Shown: positions 10,219 through 22,834, counted from the stretch's first letter. The stretch is 64,000 nucleotides of DNA from Pyricularia pennisetigena (GCF_004337985.1 NC_043742.1:1784176-1848175); one strand, 5' to 3'. Notes: a model not told the origin generated them from the letters alone. Numbers and translations: made by a program.

Positions 10219-12369
10219 ATGAGCGTCAGAGCCACAGCAAGCAGCGAGTTGTTTGACAACTACATCCGACGCACCAAAGAGGAGCACGGATATACGCCAT
10301 TTGAGTATTGGCAGCCCCCAAAGAAGCTACCAATCCGTGGGGTGAGAAAGTTCAACAGCAAAGAGTTCCTCAACCGGCTGAGCGAGTCGCAGAGACGGGT
10401 CTCCCTTTCGACGCCTGGAGTCCACCGCCCCTCGCAGCCGAGGCCCAACACGCCGCAACGCCGCCAGATGCACGAGATGAGGGAGGCAAGGATGAGAAGG
10501 CAGCGGCGGCAGCGTCTGCAACAGCCGGAGCAACAGCAGCAGCGGGAGCGGGAGCGGGAACAGCAGCAGCAATACCTGCGGCGGAAGAGTTCGGCTGTGG
10601 GTGCTTCTAGCCGCGACTCCGCCGTGGTTCTTGATTCTGTGAAAGAGATTGCCTACGAGCCTGTATGGCAGCAGTTGCCGTCTTCCATACCGCCGGCCTA
10701 TCAGGACGCGGTGAGGATAAGGCGCGGTGCAGACCTGCAGCCCATCCCGGCGAGTGTCATGGACGAGAAGAGGCTGTTGGCTGCTGCTGCTGAGTCGGTG
10801 CGTAGTGTCGAAGAGCACCCCGCCCTGAGAAGTGGTAGTGTCGACAGCTTCGAGGAACATCCGGCTCTCAGAGGTGGTGGTTCTGAGGGCATCGTATCGG
10901 TCAGTAGTATCCTCCCATTGCGCAAAGATCCCCTATTCTTTAGTGCGTGTGACTGACAATACCTGATGCATTAGGATGGCGCCCACAACGCAGCCAGGGG
11001 CTCGTGGTTTCGTCGTGACCTCCCAATTGGCGAAGAGGAGCCGACCAAAAAGGGCTTCAGGGCATGGAGGAAACGCACCTGGGGGCTCATCGGCGCGCTG
11101 GTGCTCATTGCAATTATCATTATTATCGTGGTTCCTGTCGCTGTTACAACGGAACAACGTAGGAACAGATATCCGGACTATTTCAAGATCAACTACACCC
11201 TCACAGAAACCTGTAAGTAAACCACCATGCGTCCTCGAGATTCCTCTTTTTACAAATTTACAAATACTTTCAGCATGAGCAAACTTTGCTCAACAAGACT
11301 CAGCTGGCTGACAATTGCCGGAGACTCAGGAGCAAACTTCTTTGACAAGTTCAGCTACTACAGCGGGGACGATCCAAGTATGCCACCTCGATGCCGCTTG
11401 CTGTTGAAACTTCATCTCGCCCAAGCGATTGTGCATATAGCGCTGGTACTGACACCGCAGCAACAGCCCACGGCTTCGTAAAATACGTGACGCGCGAGCA
11501 AGCGCAGATGTACAACCTCACCTCGGCGTCGAGCACATCGGCCATCCTGCGCGTCGACGACACATCAAGCCCCTACACCTTCCCCGACGTCTCCGAGGGC
11601 CGGATGTCGGTGCGCGTCGAGTCAAAGCGGCAGTACGACCGCGGGCTGTTCATCTTTGACGTCAAGCACGCGCCATTTGGCTGCGGCACGTGGCCGGCGC
11701 TGTGGATGGCGGGGCTGGCGGCGTGGCCGCGCGACGGCGAGATCGACATTATGGAGGCGGTGCACCGCGGCAACGATGGCAACCTGCAGTCGCTGCACAC
11801 GACGGGCGACTGCTCCATGGATGGCGTCAGGCGCATCATGACGGGCGCCGCTGCCAAGGGCGACTGCTTCAGCGGCGGCGAGGACAACACCGGCTGCAAC
11901 GTTCGCGGCGACGGGCCCGATACCTTTGGGCCCGGGTTCAACAAGGCCGGTGGTGGCCTCCTCGCCGTCGAGCTGCGCGACGAGGGCATCAGGACCTGGC
12001 AGTTTCCCAGGGGAAATGCGCCAGCTGACGTCGAGGTCGGCACTCCCGATCCCAGCGGCTGGGGTCCCGCCATGGCGGATTTCCCCAGCACCGATTGCGA
12101 CATTGGGAAGCACTTTAGGAACCAAAGTATCATACTCAACATTGCGCTGTGTGGTGACTGGGGCGAGAAGGCGTACGCGGGTTCTGGTTGTAAGTTGTTG
12201 AGCTTTTGTGCGCTGTTCAAATCCTGGAAAAAAGACAACATGTTCCTAACACAACAACACAACAGGCCCGATGAACTGCACTGATTATGTTGCAAGGACC
12301 CCATCTGCATTTACTGATGCGTTTTGGGAGTTTGGTGAATTCAAGGTCTATGAGCCCATCATGAAGTGA
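10219..12369 (+). CDS. membrane-anchored GH16 endo-beta-1,3(4)-glucanase
   Basis: Five exons: 10219-10899, 10975-11212, 11324-11377, 11467-12189 and 12266-12369, giving 599 residues. The family hydrolyses beta-1,3/1,3-1,4-glucans of fungal or plant walls. The first 260 residues are cytosolic-looking, rich in Arg and Gln (Q-runs about residues 95-125) and Pro. A single span (GLIGALVLIAIIIIIVVPVAV, about 264-285) makes it a type II membrane protein. The catalytic domain follows: YSGANFFDKFSYYSGDDPTH, GTWPALWM and the GEIDIMEAV motif, whose two glutamates (about 416 and 421) are the nucleophile and acid/base. Four or more cysteines (CSMDG, GCNVRG, CDIGKHF, GCPMNC) match laminarinase-like GH16 enzymes. 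The exon 2/3 junction uses a GAG acceptor; it was chosen because it alone restores NYTLTETYSGANFF. Confidence 0.88.
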
Positions 12370-12753
12370 TATAGAGAGCATCGCAAATGGAATATATAAT
12401 GGCTTCTTGTTCTTAATGTTATATTAGAAAAAGTATCGGGAATGCGGAAATGGAATTGCTGGGAGCGAGGCGTCTCGGCCTCCATTTGGTGTTCCTAGGA
12501 TGGGGTTTGCTCATTGGTGTAAACTTGGTTCCTGGTAACTTGCTGTGTAATGTGTCTTACGAAAACGCACGGGGCGTCTGGTCTAGTCTAGAGTAGGGTA
12601 TCGTCATCTAAATGTATAGAGTAGTATACAGGTGCCTCATATAATTCCAGTGAATATCATCTTACATCGTTCTGTTCCGTATGATAGCACACGCCGCCCG
12701 TTGCAACAAAGCCAACGCAGCTGATCAAGTCAAAACTAGACGTCCGGACCTGA
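12370..12753. other. convergent intergenic region (GH16 / COQ10)
   Basis: A short 384-base gap between two genes pointing at each other. Nothing but the two 3' untranslated regions is expected, and no other feature is seen. Confidence 0.6.
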
Positions 12754-13500
12754 TCAACGCCTGTCTGGACCAAGGAGGTCCTTGGCCCTCTTCTCAAACG
12801 CATTAACCATCACCCCGGCCACCTCATTAGCCACGCTGGCCGTCGCAACCTGGTACATGGGGTTGGCGAACTGATACCGAATCGACAACTCGACGTCCGC
12901 CCAGGGCCTCGACCCACTGATCCCTTCCTCCTGCGTAACAGTCCAACGGGTCACCAGGCTCTCAAACAACCCACCCACAGACGCCTTGGTGCCTGGTATA
13001 ACCTCATCCAGATCGATCGCGTACTCCTTGGCCTCGGCGGGCGAGATCCCCGGCGTGCCCTTGCCGCTGACGGCCTCGACGACCCGGCCGGGGATGCAGT
13101 ACAACCGGCTGGTATAGGTCTCGGTGACGGGGCCCCAGCCGACCGTCAGCTCCCCCGCCGCGGGCCAGCGCTGCTTGCCGTCCGGGCCAGGTCGCCACGC
13201 CGTCACGCGGCTGTGTGTGCAATATGGCAGGAACGAGGCGTATGAGTCCACATCGGCGATGATGTCGTACAGCGCCGAGGCTTGGTACGGCAGGCGACGG
13301 CGGGCAGTGAGATGTGCGGGAGCCGGAGGACCGAGTGGGTTGCCCGGGAGGTTGAAGAATGTCGCGCGCGAGGCCGCTGGGAGGAAGCGGTGCTTGTGGT
13401 GTTGCTTGTCGTGAAGACCAGATGTTATCGCTGGAGCGGCGAGATGTTTTGACGGTGCGCTGAGGGCCGGGCGCGCCAGTTGACGCAGAGTTGCCGCCAT
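12754..13500 (-). CDS. COQ10: coenzyme Q-binding START-domain protein Coq10
   Basis: A single frame of 248 residues. Coq10 is a mitochondrial lipid-binding protein of the START/polyketide-cyclase superfamily that binds ubiquinone and is needed for efficient respiratory electron transport and CoQ synthesis. The N-terminus (about 60 residues, rich in Arg, Ala, Ser and His, few acids) looks like a mitochondrial targeting sequence. The domain begins at LTARRRLPYQASALYDIIADVDSYASFLPYC, a hallmark stretch of the family, and continues with ELTVGWGPVTETYTSRL and the end helix NEVAGVMVNAFEKRAKDL. It is divergent from the tRNA methyltransferase gene with 470 bases between starts, so the promoters are probably shared or adjacent. 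Confidence 0.92.
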   Translation of the reverse strand: MAATLRQLARPALSAPSKHLAAPAITSGLHDKQHHKHRFLPAASRATFFNLPGNPLGPPAPAHLTARRRLPYQASALYDIIADVDSYASFLPYCTHSRVTAWRPGPDGKQRWPAAGELTVGWGPVTETYTSRLYCIPGRVVEAVSGKGTPGISPAEAKEYAIDLDEVIPGTKASVGGLFESLVTRWTVTQEEGISGSRPWADVELSIRYQFANPMYQVATASVANEVAGVMVNAFEKRAKDLLGPDRR

Positions 13501-13970
13501 TGTTGTTTCTGGGCAGTACAGTAGAATGAAGCTGCTATCGATCCATCATTTTTCTTTTCATTTATGAACCGTGAACAGGCTGTGTTGCGGAAGTTGGTAG
13601 GTATTGCAAGTTGATGTCGTCGTCTGGACTCTGGTGGGAAAAGAAAACCGCCGACATTCGGTAATCCCAAGCTCGGCCTCGCACTGTGTGGCCCCTGGAA
13701 TCGAGTCTACCCCACCTCGTTCGAATTTACAAGGGTTTGGCGATGGACAAAATTGTGAATTTTTTTTTCTTCTCATTCCTCGAACTCTCCTTCACCTTCA
13801 CCACTCATCCAGCTGCTTTCAAAATTAACTCAAAGCACGAGCTCATTCGAAGCTGGGTGTTCACCAGCACGCGCCGAATGCCCATTCTTCAGTCCCAGCT
13901 GAAGACGCCTTGAGCAGAGCATATCTTCCTTCATTCGTATTGCGCTGCTCCTGACGGTAAAAGTTCTACC
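13501..13970. promoter_or_regulatory. divergent promoter, COQ10 / TRM140
   Basis: A 470-base head-to-head gap with no coding potential. It contains a T-rich tract near 13760 and should hold both promoters. Confidence 0.5.
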
Positions 13971-15339
13971 ATGGCATCCACGGGCGTCGCTGAGGAGGCA
14001 CTCGCTGCACCCGCTGTGTCGAGCAGCATTGAGCTTGGCAATGGTAGCACCGCTATTGACAACAAGCTGGTCGAGTCGGTTGCTGCTATGGACGTGGCGG
14101 GTACGCCGAAAGAGGGAGTCGATCAGGCAGCTGTCGTCCCTCCGCATCGCTCCCACGATCCGGACTTCAACCAGAAGCGGGCAGACCCGTTCCAGTTTGG
14201 ATCGCGGTACCTGAATGAGGATGACGACCCTTATGAGTTCAATGCGTGGGATCATGTCGAGACCGACGACGTGTACAAGGAGTACGCGGAGCAGCAGTAT
14301 GCTCTGCAACGCCAGTCGCCGGTCTCGGATTTTGATAAACGTAAGTCACTCATCATCCCCTCTCTTGTCTTGATCTTTGACAGACCTGAACACCAACGCA
14401 TCCCTTCCTCTGCACCGCGCACATGATGATTGAATTCATTAATAAGTATAGTTCATCTGAAAACCAATGATGACTATTATTTCGCCCCTATCTGATACGC
14501 GCTCTTCACCTTGATTTTCGATGCACCACGCACACCTTCCAGTCTTTGCATTTGGCAAAGAGCTAACAAAGACTTCAGACAGGTTCAACTCCGACCCCGC
14601 TAAATGGTGGAATCAGTTCTACAAGAACAACACAGCCAACTTCTTCAAGGATAGGAAGTGGCTGCAGCAGGAGTTCCCCATTCTGACAAAGGCGATCCAA
14701 GAGGACACTGGTCCCTTTGTACTTCTAGAAATTGGTGCCGGGGCTGGCAACACTGCTTTCCCTATTTTGGCACAGAACAAGAACCCCAAACTCAAAATCC
14801 ACGCGTGTGACTTCTCCAAGAAGGCTGTCGAGGTGATGCGCTCGCACGAGAGCTATGGATCGGACCAGATGCAGGCCGATGTCTGGGATGTGTCGGGCGA
14901 CGAGCTGCCGCCCGGTCTTGTCGAGGGCAGCGTCGACGTGGCGCTCATGGTGTTCATCTTTTCGGCGCTTTCGCCGGCCCAGTGGGCCAAAGCTGTCGCA
15001 AATGTTCACAGGATTCTCAAGCCCGGTGGTGTTGTCTGCTTCCGTGATTATGGCAGGGGTGACCTTGCCCAAGTCCGCTTCCGGAAGGGCCGATACCTAG
15101 AAGAGAACTTCTACATTAGGGGTGATGGTACCCGCGTCTACTTTTTTGAGACGGACGAGTTGGCGTCCATCTGGAAGACAGGGGGGCCTCCACCAGCGGC
15201 AGACGCTGCAGACCAGCCAAGTAAGCCGGATCTTTTTGAAATAGAGGCTCTGGGAGCCGACCGAAGACTTTTGGTCAATCGAGCCCGGAAGCTCAAGATG
15301 TATAGATGCTGGCTGCAAGGGCGGTTCAGAAAGCTGTGA
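13971..15339 (+). CDS. TRM140: tRNA (cytosine-32-N3)-methyltransferase, Trm140/METTL2 type
   Basis: Two exons, 13971-14340 and 14579-15339, give 376 residues. This family makes m3C at position 32 of tRNA-Thr and some tRNA-Ser with S-adenosylmethionine. The diagnostic N-terminal stretch FGSRYLNEDDDPYEFNAWDH is present near residue 75, followed across the intron by DKHRFNSDPAKWWNQFYKNN and FFKDRKWLQQEFP. The SAM-binding motif is VLLEIGAGAGNTAFP, with the ACDFSKKAVEVMRSH acidic loop, ADVWDVSG, and GGVVCFRDYGRGDLAQVRF and YFFETDELASIW later. The yeast orthologue Abp140 is made by frameshifting with an actin-binding N-terminus; no such extension is seen here. The 238-base intron is long for this window. 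The acceptor at 14578 was picked because it yields the unbroken family sequence. Confidence 0.92.
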
Positions 15340-15493
15340 GGGCAAACCTGGCCGATTTGATAGTTGCAGTTTAACGGGGGTGGTTTGATTTATGCCCTAG
15401 AGTTTTGATGATACCCAAACATGAATATTTCACTTCATATTCGACCTTTTAGTCCCTCCTTGGTCATGTCGCCGTCTTCATGTACTTGAACTG
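15340..15493. other. short convergent gap
   Basis: Only 154 bases separate the stop codons of the methyltransferase and the phosphatase. The transcripts' 3' ends probably overlap. Confidence 0.5.
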
Positions 15494-16870
15494 TCAATAT
15501 GCCAGAAGCTCTGTGAGCCTTGCCCGTTCGTCGTTGCTGAACCCAATCCGGTCCAAATAAGACTCAAGCCCGCCATACCGGGACTCGAGGTGGTCAGCCA
15601 CAGCCGATATCATATCCGGTGCGACGACGGCCCAATCTTCGCTGAGCCCTATCTCGCGGATTTCGACCATGCGCTCGTCCTTCTCCGACACTAGCCCCTC
15701 GTCCGAGAGCCTGTAATCGTGCTCGATGGCGGCAAGCGGCACGCCTAGGATCATGAGGACGAGAACGACGACGATGCCGGTCCGGTCCTTTCCCTGCGTG
15801 CAGTGGACCAGGACTGGGAGGCCAGCGGGTTCCACAAGGCAGCGCAGCGCCTCAGCGACCTCGGCCCCAGAGTTGTCGAGCGTGTCGATGGCCAGGCCGG
15901 ATAGGCCACGCGGGTTCATAACCTCGCGGCCGAGGATAGCTACCGCCTCTATGCGGAAGCCCAGGATGAACAGGATGATTACTTTGCTGGTATGTTTTGG
16001 AAATTGTCTTTTATTAACCCTTGGGCCCTTGGCAAGCTAAACAGGGCGGTGGACAGAGGCAGGACAGGGGAAAACCTACAACCAGCTTAGCCAGGTCAGC
16101 TGGCTCAGCAGGTGGCGCTCAAAGGCGCGGCCGGTAATGCGGACCTCGCGGTACTGGAGCCCGGGGATTTTGAGTGGCTCAGCTAGCGCATCGTTGGATC
16201 TCAGAAGCGTCGGACCTGTACCAGCCAGGGCAGCCTGGCGCTTTTTGGCCTGTTTGTCATGTTCCGTTCTGTCCAGGGGGTATAAGAAAATTTGGTGTGA
16301 GTAGCCTTGGACAACGCAGAAGGAACACGAAATTCGAATGCAGTAGTTGGCCGTTGCCTACTTGGTCCTGAGATCCATGACTGTACGGATGCCGAGGTCC
16401 TCTCGCAGGGTCTTCCTGTCGCGTAGCGAGGCATCATCTGGTCACGTGGGGGTGTGATTATGTGCGTTATCTCCCCATCAGCATATGTGGACTGTGAAAG
16501 GCTATTTTTCGGCCTGTGCCGAGGTAACTCGACAAGCCCAAGGCCTTTGATAGACAAGCGGAAAGACGCAAGGTGGAAGAGCAGGTGTGAATATAAGATA
16601 TTTGTGTATCTTACCTGGGCGTGCGGAGCGGAATAATAGCCCCTCCTTCACAAACCTGATTATATCGGAAATATATTGGTCAACAAAACCGTGGGAGACA
16701 GATCAATGGATAGAGTAATAATCAGGGCAGAGCTGCATGCTGTGGGGATAGGGAGAGGTGACAAGGGGTGGATGACGGTACTTCTTGGCGAGAAAGGCAT
16801 TGATGGTCTCGCCTACGTCGCGAAAGTTGATGATGTTATCAAAGTCAACTGTCGTCGACGTGGTCTCCAT
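15494..16870 (-). CDS. CX5R tyrosine/serine phosphatase (Y_phosphatase3 type)
   Basis: Five exons were reconstructed on the minus strand: 16870-16782, 16655-16615, 16437-16362, 16268-16080 and 15986-15494, giving 295 residues. The assembled protein reads smoothly through family landmarks: INFRDVGETINAFL at the start, KEGLLFRSARPDDAS, LGIRTVMDLRTKTEH, LGFRIEAVAILGREVM, PRGLSGLAIDTLD, and the catalytic loop HCTQGKDRTG with Cys194 and Arg200. This is the PF13350-type family of fungal and bacterial dual-specificity or lipid phosphatases; the substrate is not known. The second exon is only 41 bases. Two introns use GTAGGx donors. Confidence in the exon joins is good because each restores an unbroken family motif. 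Confidence 0.87.
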
Positions 16871-19400
16871 GCTTGTTTCTAGAGCCTAGTTTAGAAAGAG
16901 TTCTAGACCTGCTTGTTGGTAGCCGGGCCGCGGGCCGAACTTCTATGGCAGGCTTGGTGCAGTCTTGGTACAAGCCTCGAGGATGAAGTGGCGACGTGCT
17001 TGCTGTCAACCTTTGAACTGGCGTCAAGACGGACCTCTCTAGATTTTGCTTTGAAGCTGCCTCGAAGGAGTTGGTTGCATGAGCTATAATTTACCGACAG
17101 CGATCCAGCTTTGGACCTGTTGGCATAATCGAGTGTTGGAGATGCAGCAACCCGGCATCTGTCAAGCGCTTTCGGACAAAAAAAAAAATTACCAGGTAGC
17201 GGGACCCACCGGGGAAGCTCTCCCCACCGACCTGGATTGAAGTAATGGACGGCCTTATGGATGGATTTTCATTTCAACCCGGCGATAATGCTACGTAGAA
17301 GGCCTGATTTCTCGGTAGAGAGACTTAGGTTTCTTGTTTTGAGTGTCTATTTCCCCACTCCAAACGCACAATCAATCGAATCAATCAGTCAATTACTCAA
17401 TCGACATTATGAGAGATCGACCCGTGCTCGGGACATAGCGACGGTATAGCACTGGTTTTAATGCCCGACTTGACACGTTTTTAGCAGTCGTCTTCAAGGT
17501 ACCACCTTGCATTGGGGTAGATATCGCATCAATGATACCACTCTGAAAACTTAAATTCAGGGAAGCGAGAGCCGCCGGAGACGGTGGGACTTCAGGTGCC
17601 GTTTTTTTTTTTTTTTTTAATGCACTGGAATGTCCCGGAAATTTAGTACCAATGGTAAGTGTAGCTGTATCACAGGATGTCATCAAAAGTGACAGGCGAG
17701 CTGGTGGTATTTTTAGCAAGTTCTATATTGAATGAAATGCCGTGGCTCTATTTTTGTGCAGATCGAGTAAAGCATATGCGGTGACATGCGCCATCTATCT
17801 GCTGTACACTCTGTGTGAATACGCAAAACGACGCACGGAACAACCTTCAGTTGGGTTTCATGGTTTAGAATAGAATAGATTTGATAGTTACGCAGGGGAA
17901 AAAAAGAAGTAAAAAACTGGTTCGCATCGTTTTTGTGCGACCTCCGTCATGTAGGAACCATAAACTTGAACGCAGTCGGAGTACCGACGTACTGGTCGCG
18001 TGCCGAATTGTGGCTGCAAGCTTAGGAGGTCTTTGTACCTCATCCAAATTTGGATGCCTTCGGCCTTAAAGCTGTCAATATTAGTTAGACTCTCCCCACC
18101 ATGGCTGATCGTGATACTCTCGAAAAGCAACCAGACTTGCGACACACGAAGAAAAGGGACAGGGTTCTTTGCTGACTGGCTTGACTGGCAGATACGGCAG
18201 CAATGCCTTCTCGCATAACCCGTCTTGTCCGTCTTGACTACTGGGATTTGAATTGACGTGATTGTCCCCTGGTCTTTTGCGGTGGAGTGGGACCAAGAAG
18301 TGGACCACAGACGGTGACAGTCGGTGCCCGGTAACGAGCAGTGTTACTTTGTAGTAAAGCGGGGTCCCCCCACAGACCACGTACGGCGACTGTCCGGGGG
18401 TTTAATGGTTTTATGACGTAGGTGGTTTAGCGGTGTGTGGCCGAGCTTCTGGTAATGCCTTCCCCAACCCTCCTCCTTTGTGCTGAAGGGTCCATTCTTT
18501 ACAGCACCTCGCACACAGGCGGAATGCACATGCGTATGCGCAACGTAATGTGTAGTGGTATTATCCATTGAACTGATTAAGGCATCTAGCCTCCAACTAC
18601 TACGTAAGGTAGGGGGCATACGGCAGGGGTTGGCATTTTTGACGATGAAGAAGACGTACTTTAGTTAACCATCTCATGTGATACGATTTTTGATGCTCAT
18701 CCGTCCAACCGCCCTGGCCCTCCTCTTCTTTTTTCCTCAATTCAAAGAACGGAACTCCATTCGAATGCAAGCCTTCCCTCTCTGACTTTGTTCATTATTT
18801 TCTTCTTCTCTTTTCCGCGCTTTCCTTTCTCACTCTTGATCACGATATTGGAATCTTTTAGTGCTCTGCTGCAATCGCACATACATACCTAAGCTAGCAT
18901 ATCGACCGTTACTGATCGCGTCTACACCCGGTCGACCCGGACTGTCTTGGCTGCCTTGATCTGCCTCTTTAGCCTTGTCTACGTCGTTAGCATCAGCTCT
19001 CAAGCGTCGGCCCAGACCCCTTATCGTCGGCTGCCAACCGTGCTCCAACCTTCGTCATTCTCTGTTCACAAAAGTCCAATCCATCCAATCCATCCTCAGG
19101 GTTGAGCGACGGATCACACATGGCACTAAAGGCAGACCAAACAAAACCGACCCAACTCTCATAACTCTATAACCCTGCATTGCCTATGGGCTGGTCATAC
19201 TCCTTGTCAACTTCCTGTTGAACATCGGACAAATTTCCCTCTGATCTCTTTTATTTTCGGTTGCCGAGCGCCGCAGATACTTGAGACAAGCCACGCGACT
19301 CGACAATATTACCTCCCCAATACGGACATCGGAACCTTGTAGACAGAATAGAAAACTCGTGGCCCTGTCTGTCTTTTCCGCGTCAGACGCAAAAGTCAAC
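16871..19400. promoter_or_regulatory. 2.5-kb divergent intergenic region before EIS1
   Basis: No exon can be supported. There is a 17-base T run at 17602-17618. From about 18700 to 19400 the + strand is rich in C and T and carries repeats of TCCATCC/TCCAATCC, typical of a long fungal promoter and 5' leader. The region is unusually long for this window. Confidence 0.5.
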
Positions 19401-22269
19401 ATGCAGTCTATGCGGACGGCGACGCAGGTCCCGCCATCACAAGGTGAGCGAACTGTTTACGCTTCGCTGTTGCTGCGAGTTCATTTACTACGGTACAGTT
19501 TCGGTTACGCTTCATGCCTTGCTCGCTGCCGTACTGTGCCTGCATCAAACCCACGGTCATGGCCAATTCTGTTACAAGACCACACGAGATCCGTTCTCAC
19601 TGACCATATTGCGTGCTCACGATAGTTGCTCCTGTTCCCTCTTCCTCGGGACGACTGAAGTACGCCGAACCACGAGATTTACCTTCGTTTCCTTCATCTG
19701 GGCTGCGTAAGGATGATGCAGCAGCCAGCGCAGCCGCTTCTTTAGGCTGGGCAAACCAGAAACCGGCCACGCCCGTTACTGGTCAAAATAATCAGAGGAG
19801 CACTCCCGCTGCATCTGCCGCAGCCGCACTGCTCGCGAAAGATTCCAAACCTGTTCAACAGTGGTCGCCAGCAAAGAACGATACGGGGTCCCAGGCGGCT
19901 ATTCTTGCTGCAGCGAGGAAACAGGACGTGTCACCTGTGTCTTCTAACCCATCTGTTAACTGGGGAAATTCGGCTGCCAACCAAGCATTCAAGGCAAAAT
20001 CTCTGAAGGGCGTGGAACTATCTGAAAGTCGAGATATTTCTCGAAGCGGCTCGCTGCGGGCTGCCAAAGACGCGATGGGACGCCCTCGCGCCGTCTCTAG
20101 CCCTGGGCCGAAGTACGCGGCACAGCAATCGACAGACAACAGGACCACCAACGCTTTGACTGCTGCAACGATGGCACATAGGAGGACTACCATGACGGGT
20201 GTCGACAGGGAAAACAACCCGGCAGGTTCACCCTCGTTTATGAACATGAACCGGCAAATGTTTACTTCGCACCCACCTGTACAAAGCAGTGTGGATGAGC
20301 AGAAACACAATGATGTATTGCACGCTTCAGCCGTCGCGATGGCAAAGCGAATGTACAATAATCAGGTGCATCAGCAGCAACAACGAGACGCCGATGCCGC
20401 GGCAAAGTTAGCGCAGAATGGTGGCGAATCCAGCAGCCTAGACGCATCGGCGGCGTCTACGCCACAATTCACCAACCTTCAGGAGGCGGCGTACAAGCTC
20501 GCCCAGGAACGTCTGTCTAAACTCCAAGAAGAGCACGACCGGGCACGACGCAACTGTCACGACTATTACGGCGCATCCGCGTCATCGGCTTCGTACAAGC
20601 GATTTTTGCCCAAAAACAAGCTTAGGCGGCGGTCTTCCAGCGATGGTGACGCCACCAAAGGCTGGGAATCGTCTACAAGACAAAGGCGAGCAACGATGCT
20701 TGCCACAAAGTTACCCCGGCAGCAACAAGACTTAGGGGTAGTTGACGAGGAGAAGCGTCAACGTGATCGTGAGGCGCTGCTTTCCGCGGCCAGGCGTAAT
20801 GTGCGTGCACAGCTAGAGGGCATAGACCGTAAGGTGATTGCAGAGACAGGTATGGTAAGCCCTTCAATGAAGGGTGAGTGGGAAGCCAAGGCCCAAGCCC
20901 TCGCTCGCGCCAAGAGTCACCCCGAGTTCATGGTCGCCACAACGCCTGGCGGTAGTGCGCTGGGTATCGATCGGAATGTCAATGGGACGCGCATGGCACC
21001 AGCCGGCAAGGTCGACATCGGGGGCGGCAAGTACATGGACCAGTCCGAGATCGATGAGATTGCCGCGCGGAGGGTACAACCGTTCTTGGATGAGATCAAC
21101 GAGAAGGCTGAGAAAGAGCGCGAGAGGCTTGCTGCAATCAAGGCAGAGCAAGATGCCAAACGGGAGGCTGAGGAGTTAGAGCGGGCTAGAGAGAGGGAGG
21201 TCAAGGAGCTTCATGACAAGATCAAGGGTGAGTATTGCACATGCTTGATGCTCAGAATCGAGATCAATGATACTAATATTTGCGGTATCAAGGTCAACAA
21301 AAGGAACAAGAAAAGGCTCGAAAGGAGGAGATCAAGAAGGAGGAGCGAGAGAGGAAACGACTCGAGAAGGAGGCCAAAATGGAGCAGAAGCGCGATTCGA
21401 AAGAGAGCCAAGGCCACAATCACTTCCTATCAAAGAAGGCCACACAAAATGACCAGGACGACCCACAAGACCCGACCGATATGACTTCTTTGAGCGCAGG
21501 ACAAAAAGATAATCCAACATCCACACCCCAACCGGCAGAAGATAAAAACGAGAAGCCGAATAGGGGTCGGTCGCTGCACCTCCGACTTCCTAGCATGCCG
21601 CTTTCATCAAAACCCAAGGACAAGGGCAAGGAGCGCGAGCGCGAACCTCATTCGGCCTCGGCGGCCTTGCCTTCCCAATTGCAGTCGCCGGTGGACGAGA
21701 GTTCTCCGACGTCGGCCAAGGTCAAAAACTGGCTCAAGTCCCGCTTCCGACCAAGAGCGAGGTCGAGCGTTGAACAGGGCACGTTCGGCTCGTCGGCCAG
21801 AAAGGGAGGGTTTATCGGTGGTGCAGCCCTCGCCGCTCAACACCAGCGGGCCGCCAGCGATGGCTCAAGGACAAGCATCAAGGAGGAGAGCCTGAGGGAG
21901 GTGGCTCTCGCCGGTCGGGATGGCGGCGGCGACCAGGGGACTCTGGCGCGGACGGCCACTGGCGCCTCTTCGACTATATCAGGTCAGCAGCCGAGGGTCA
22001 TCGGGGCCAGCAGTGTCGTCAGCCTACCCAGCACATCACAGAGCATGGTGAGCAGCCTGTCAGTCAGCAGCAGCAGCACGCGGACCGGTAATGGGGATAA
22101 CTTTGTGCTAGCCAAGGACCACTTCAGTCCGACCCCGACAGCAGGAGCCACAGGGTCATCACCGGCGCTGCTGTCGCTGCCACCCAAGCTCAGAGACCCT
22201 ACGTTGAGAGCCAGCAAATCCGGGAGTCCGGTTCGGGACTCGAGGTTTTTGGAAATGATGGATAACTGA
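19401..22269 (+). CDS. EIS1: eisosome protein 1-like (Eis1)
   Basis: Three exons: 19401-19443, 19626-21227 and 21293-22269, giving 873 residues. Eis1-family proteins sit at eisosomes, the furrow-like plasma-membrane domains built by Pil1/Lsp1. The family pattern is present: after a short first exon (MQSMRTATQVPPSQ) comes GRLKYAEPRDLPSFPS, then repeated AAASLGWAN / AAAALLAKD / AAILAAARKQD / ANQAFKAKSL blocks and a long disordered Ser/Ala-rich body. A charged coiled coil, about 100 residues long, spans the second intron (REAEELERAREREVKELHDK then GQQKEQEKARKEEIKKEERE). The tail is low-complexity Ser/Thr-rich and ends RDSRFLEMMDN. The whole protein looks largely disordered. The 182-base first intron is supported by a GTGAGC donor and a GATAG acceptor. 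Confidence 0.85.
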
Positions 22270-22834
22270 TGATGAGCTTTTTTTGTTTTACTGATTTCTG
22301 TTTTTGCTACCTTTGGTGGACTTGCATTTATTTTATCACCTTTCTGGATACTTGTTTTCGGCGAGGAGTTGTGAGTGTATGAGCCCTACTGTTACTTGTA
22401 TTCCTACTTTATGACGCATGGACAGAGGAAGAGATATTAGTCTTTGATGAAGTGGTATTGGAGTTCTTTTTTTCCCCCTACTGTCTGCAAATTCGCGTTT
22501 GTCATTTCTATCCGTTGGGATTAATTCGTGTTCTTAGACGAGAGGCGTGCGGAGTTTTTGAAGCCCTAGTCCTCTTTTCTTTTTTATATCTGTTTTTTAT
22601 AAACATAAACAGACGAAAGACCTATGAAAGACCTCATGTACCTAGCTTATTGTAATCCACTGTGTGTCTAATTCAATCAGCGCTATAAGTAGACCAATGT
22701 TCTTATGATCTTTCGATGGACTCCAAAAGTCATGCTCGCCTGTATTAAGCCCTAGGGGCAATCGGGGAAGTCCAGTGAGAAAGATGTACTCAGCATCCTA
22801 CCTCTATTTACTCTTCTATTGACTCATTTTCAAT

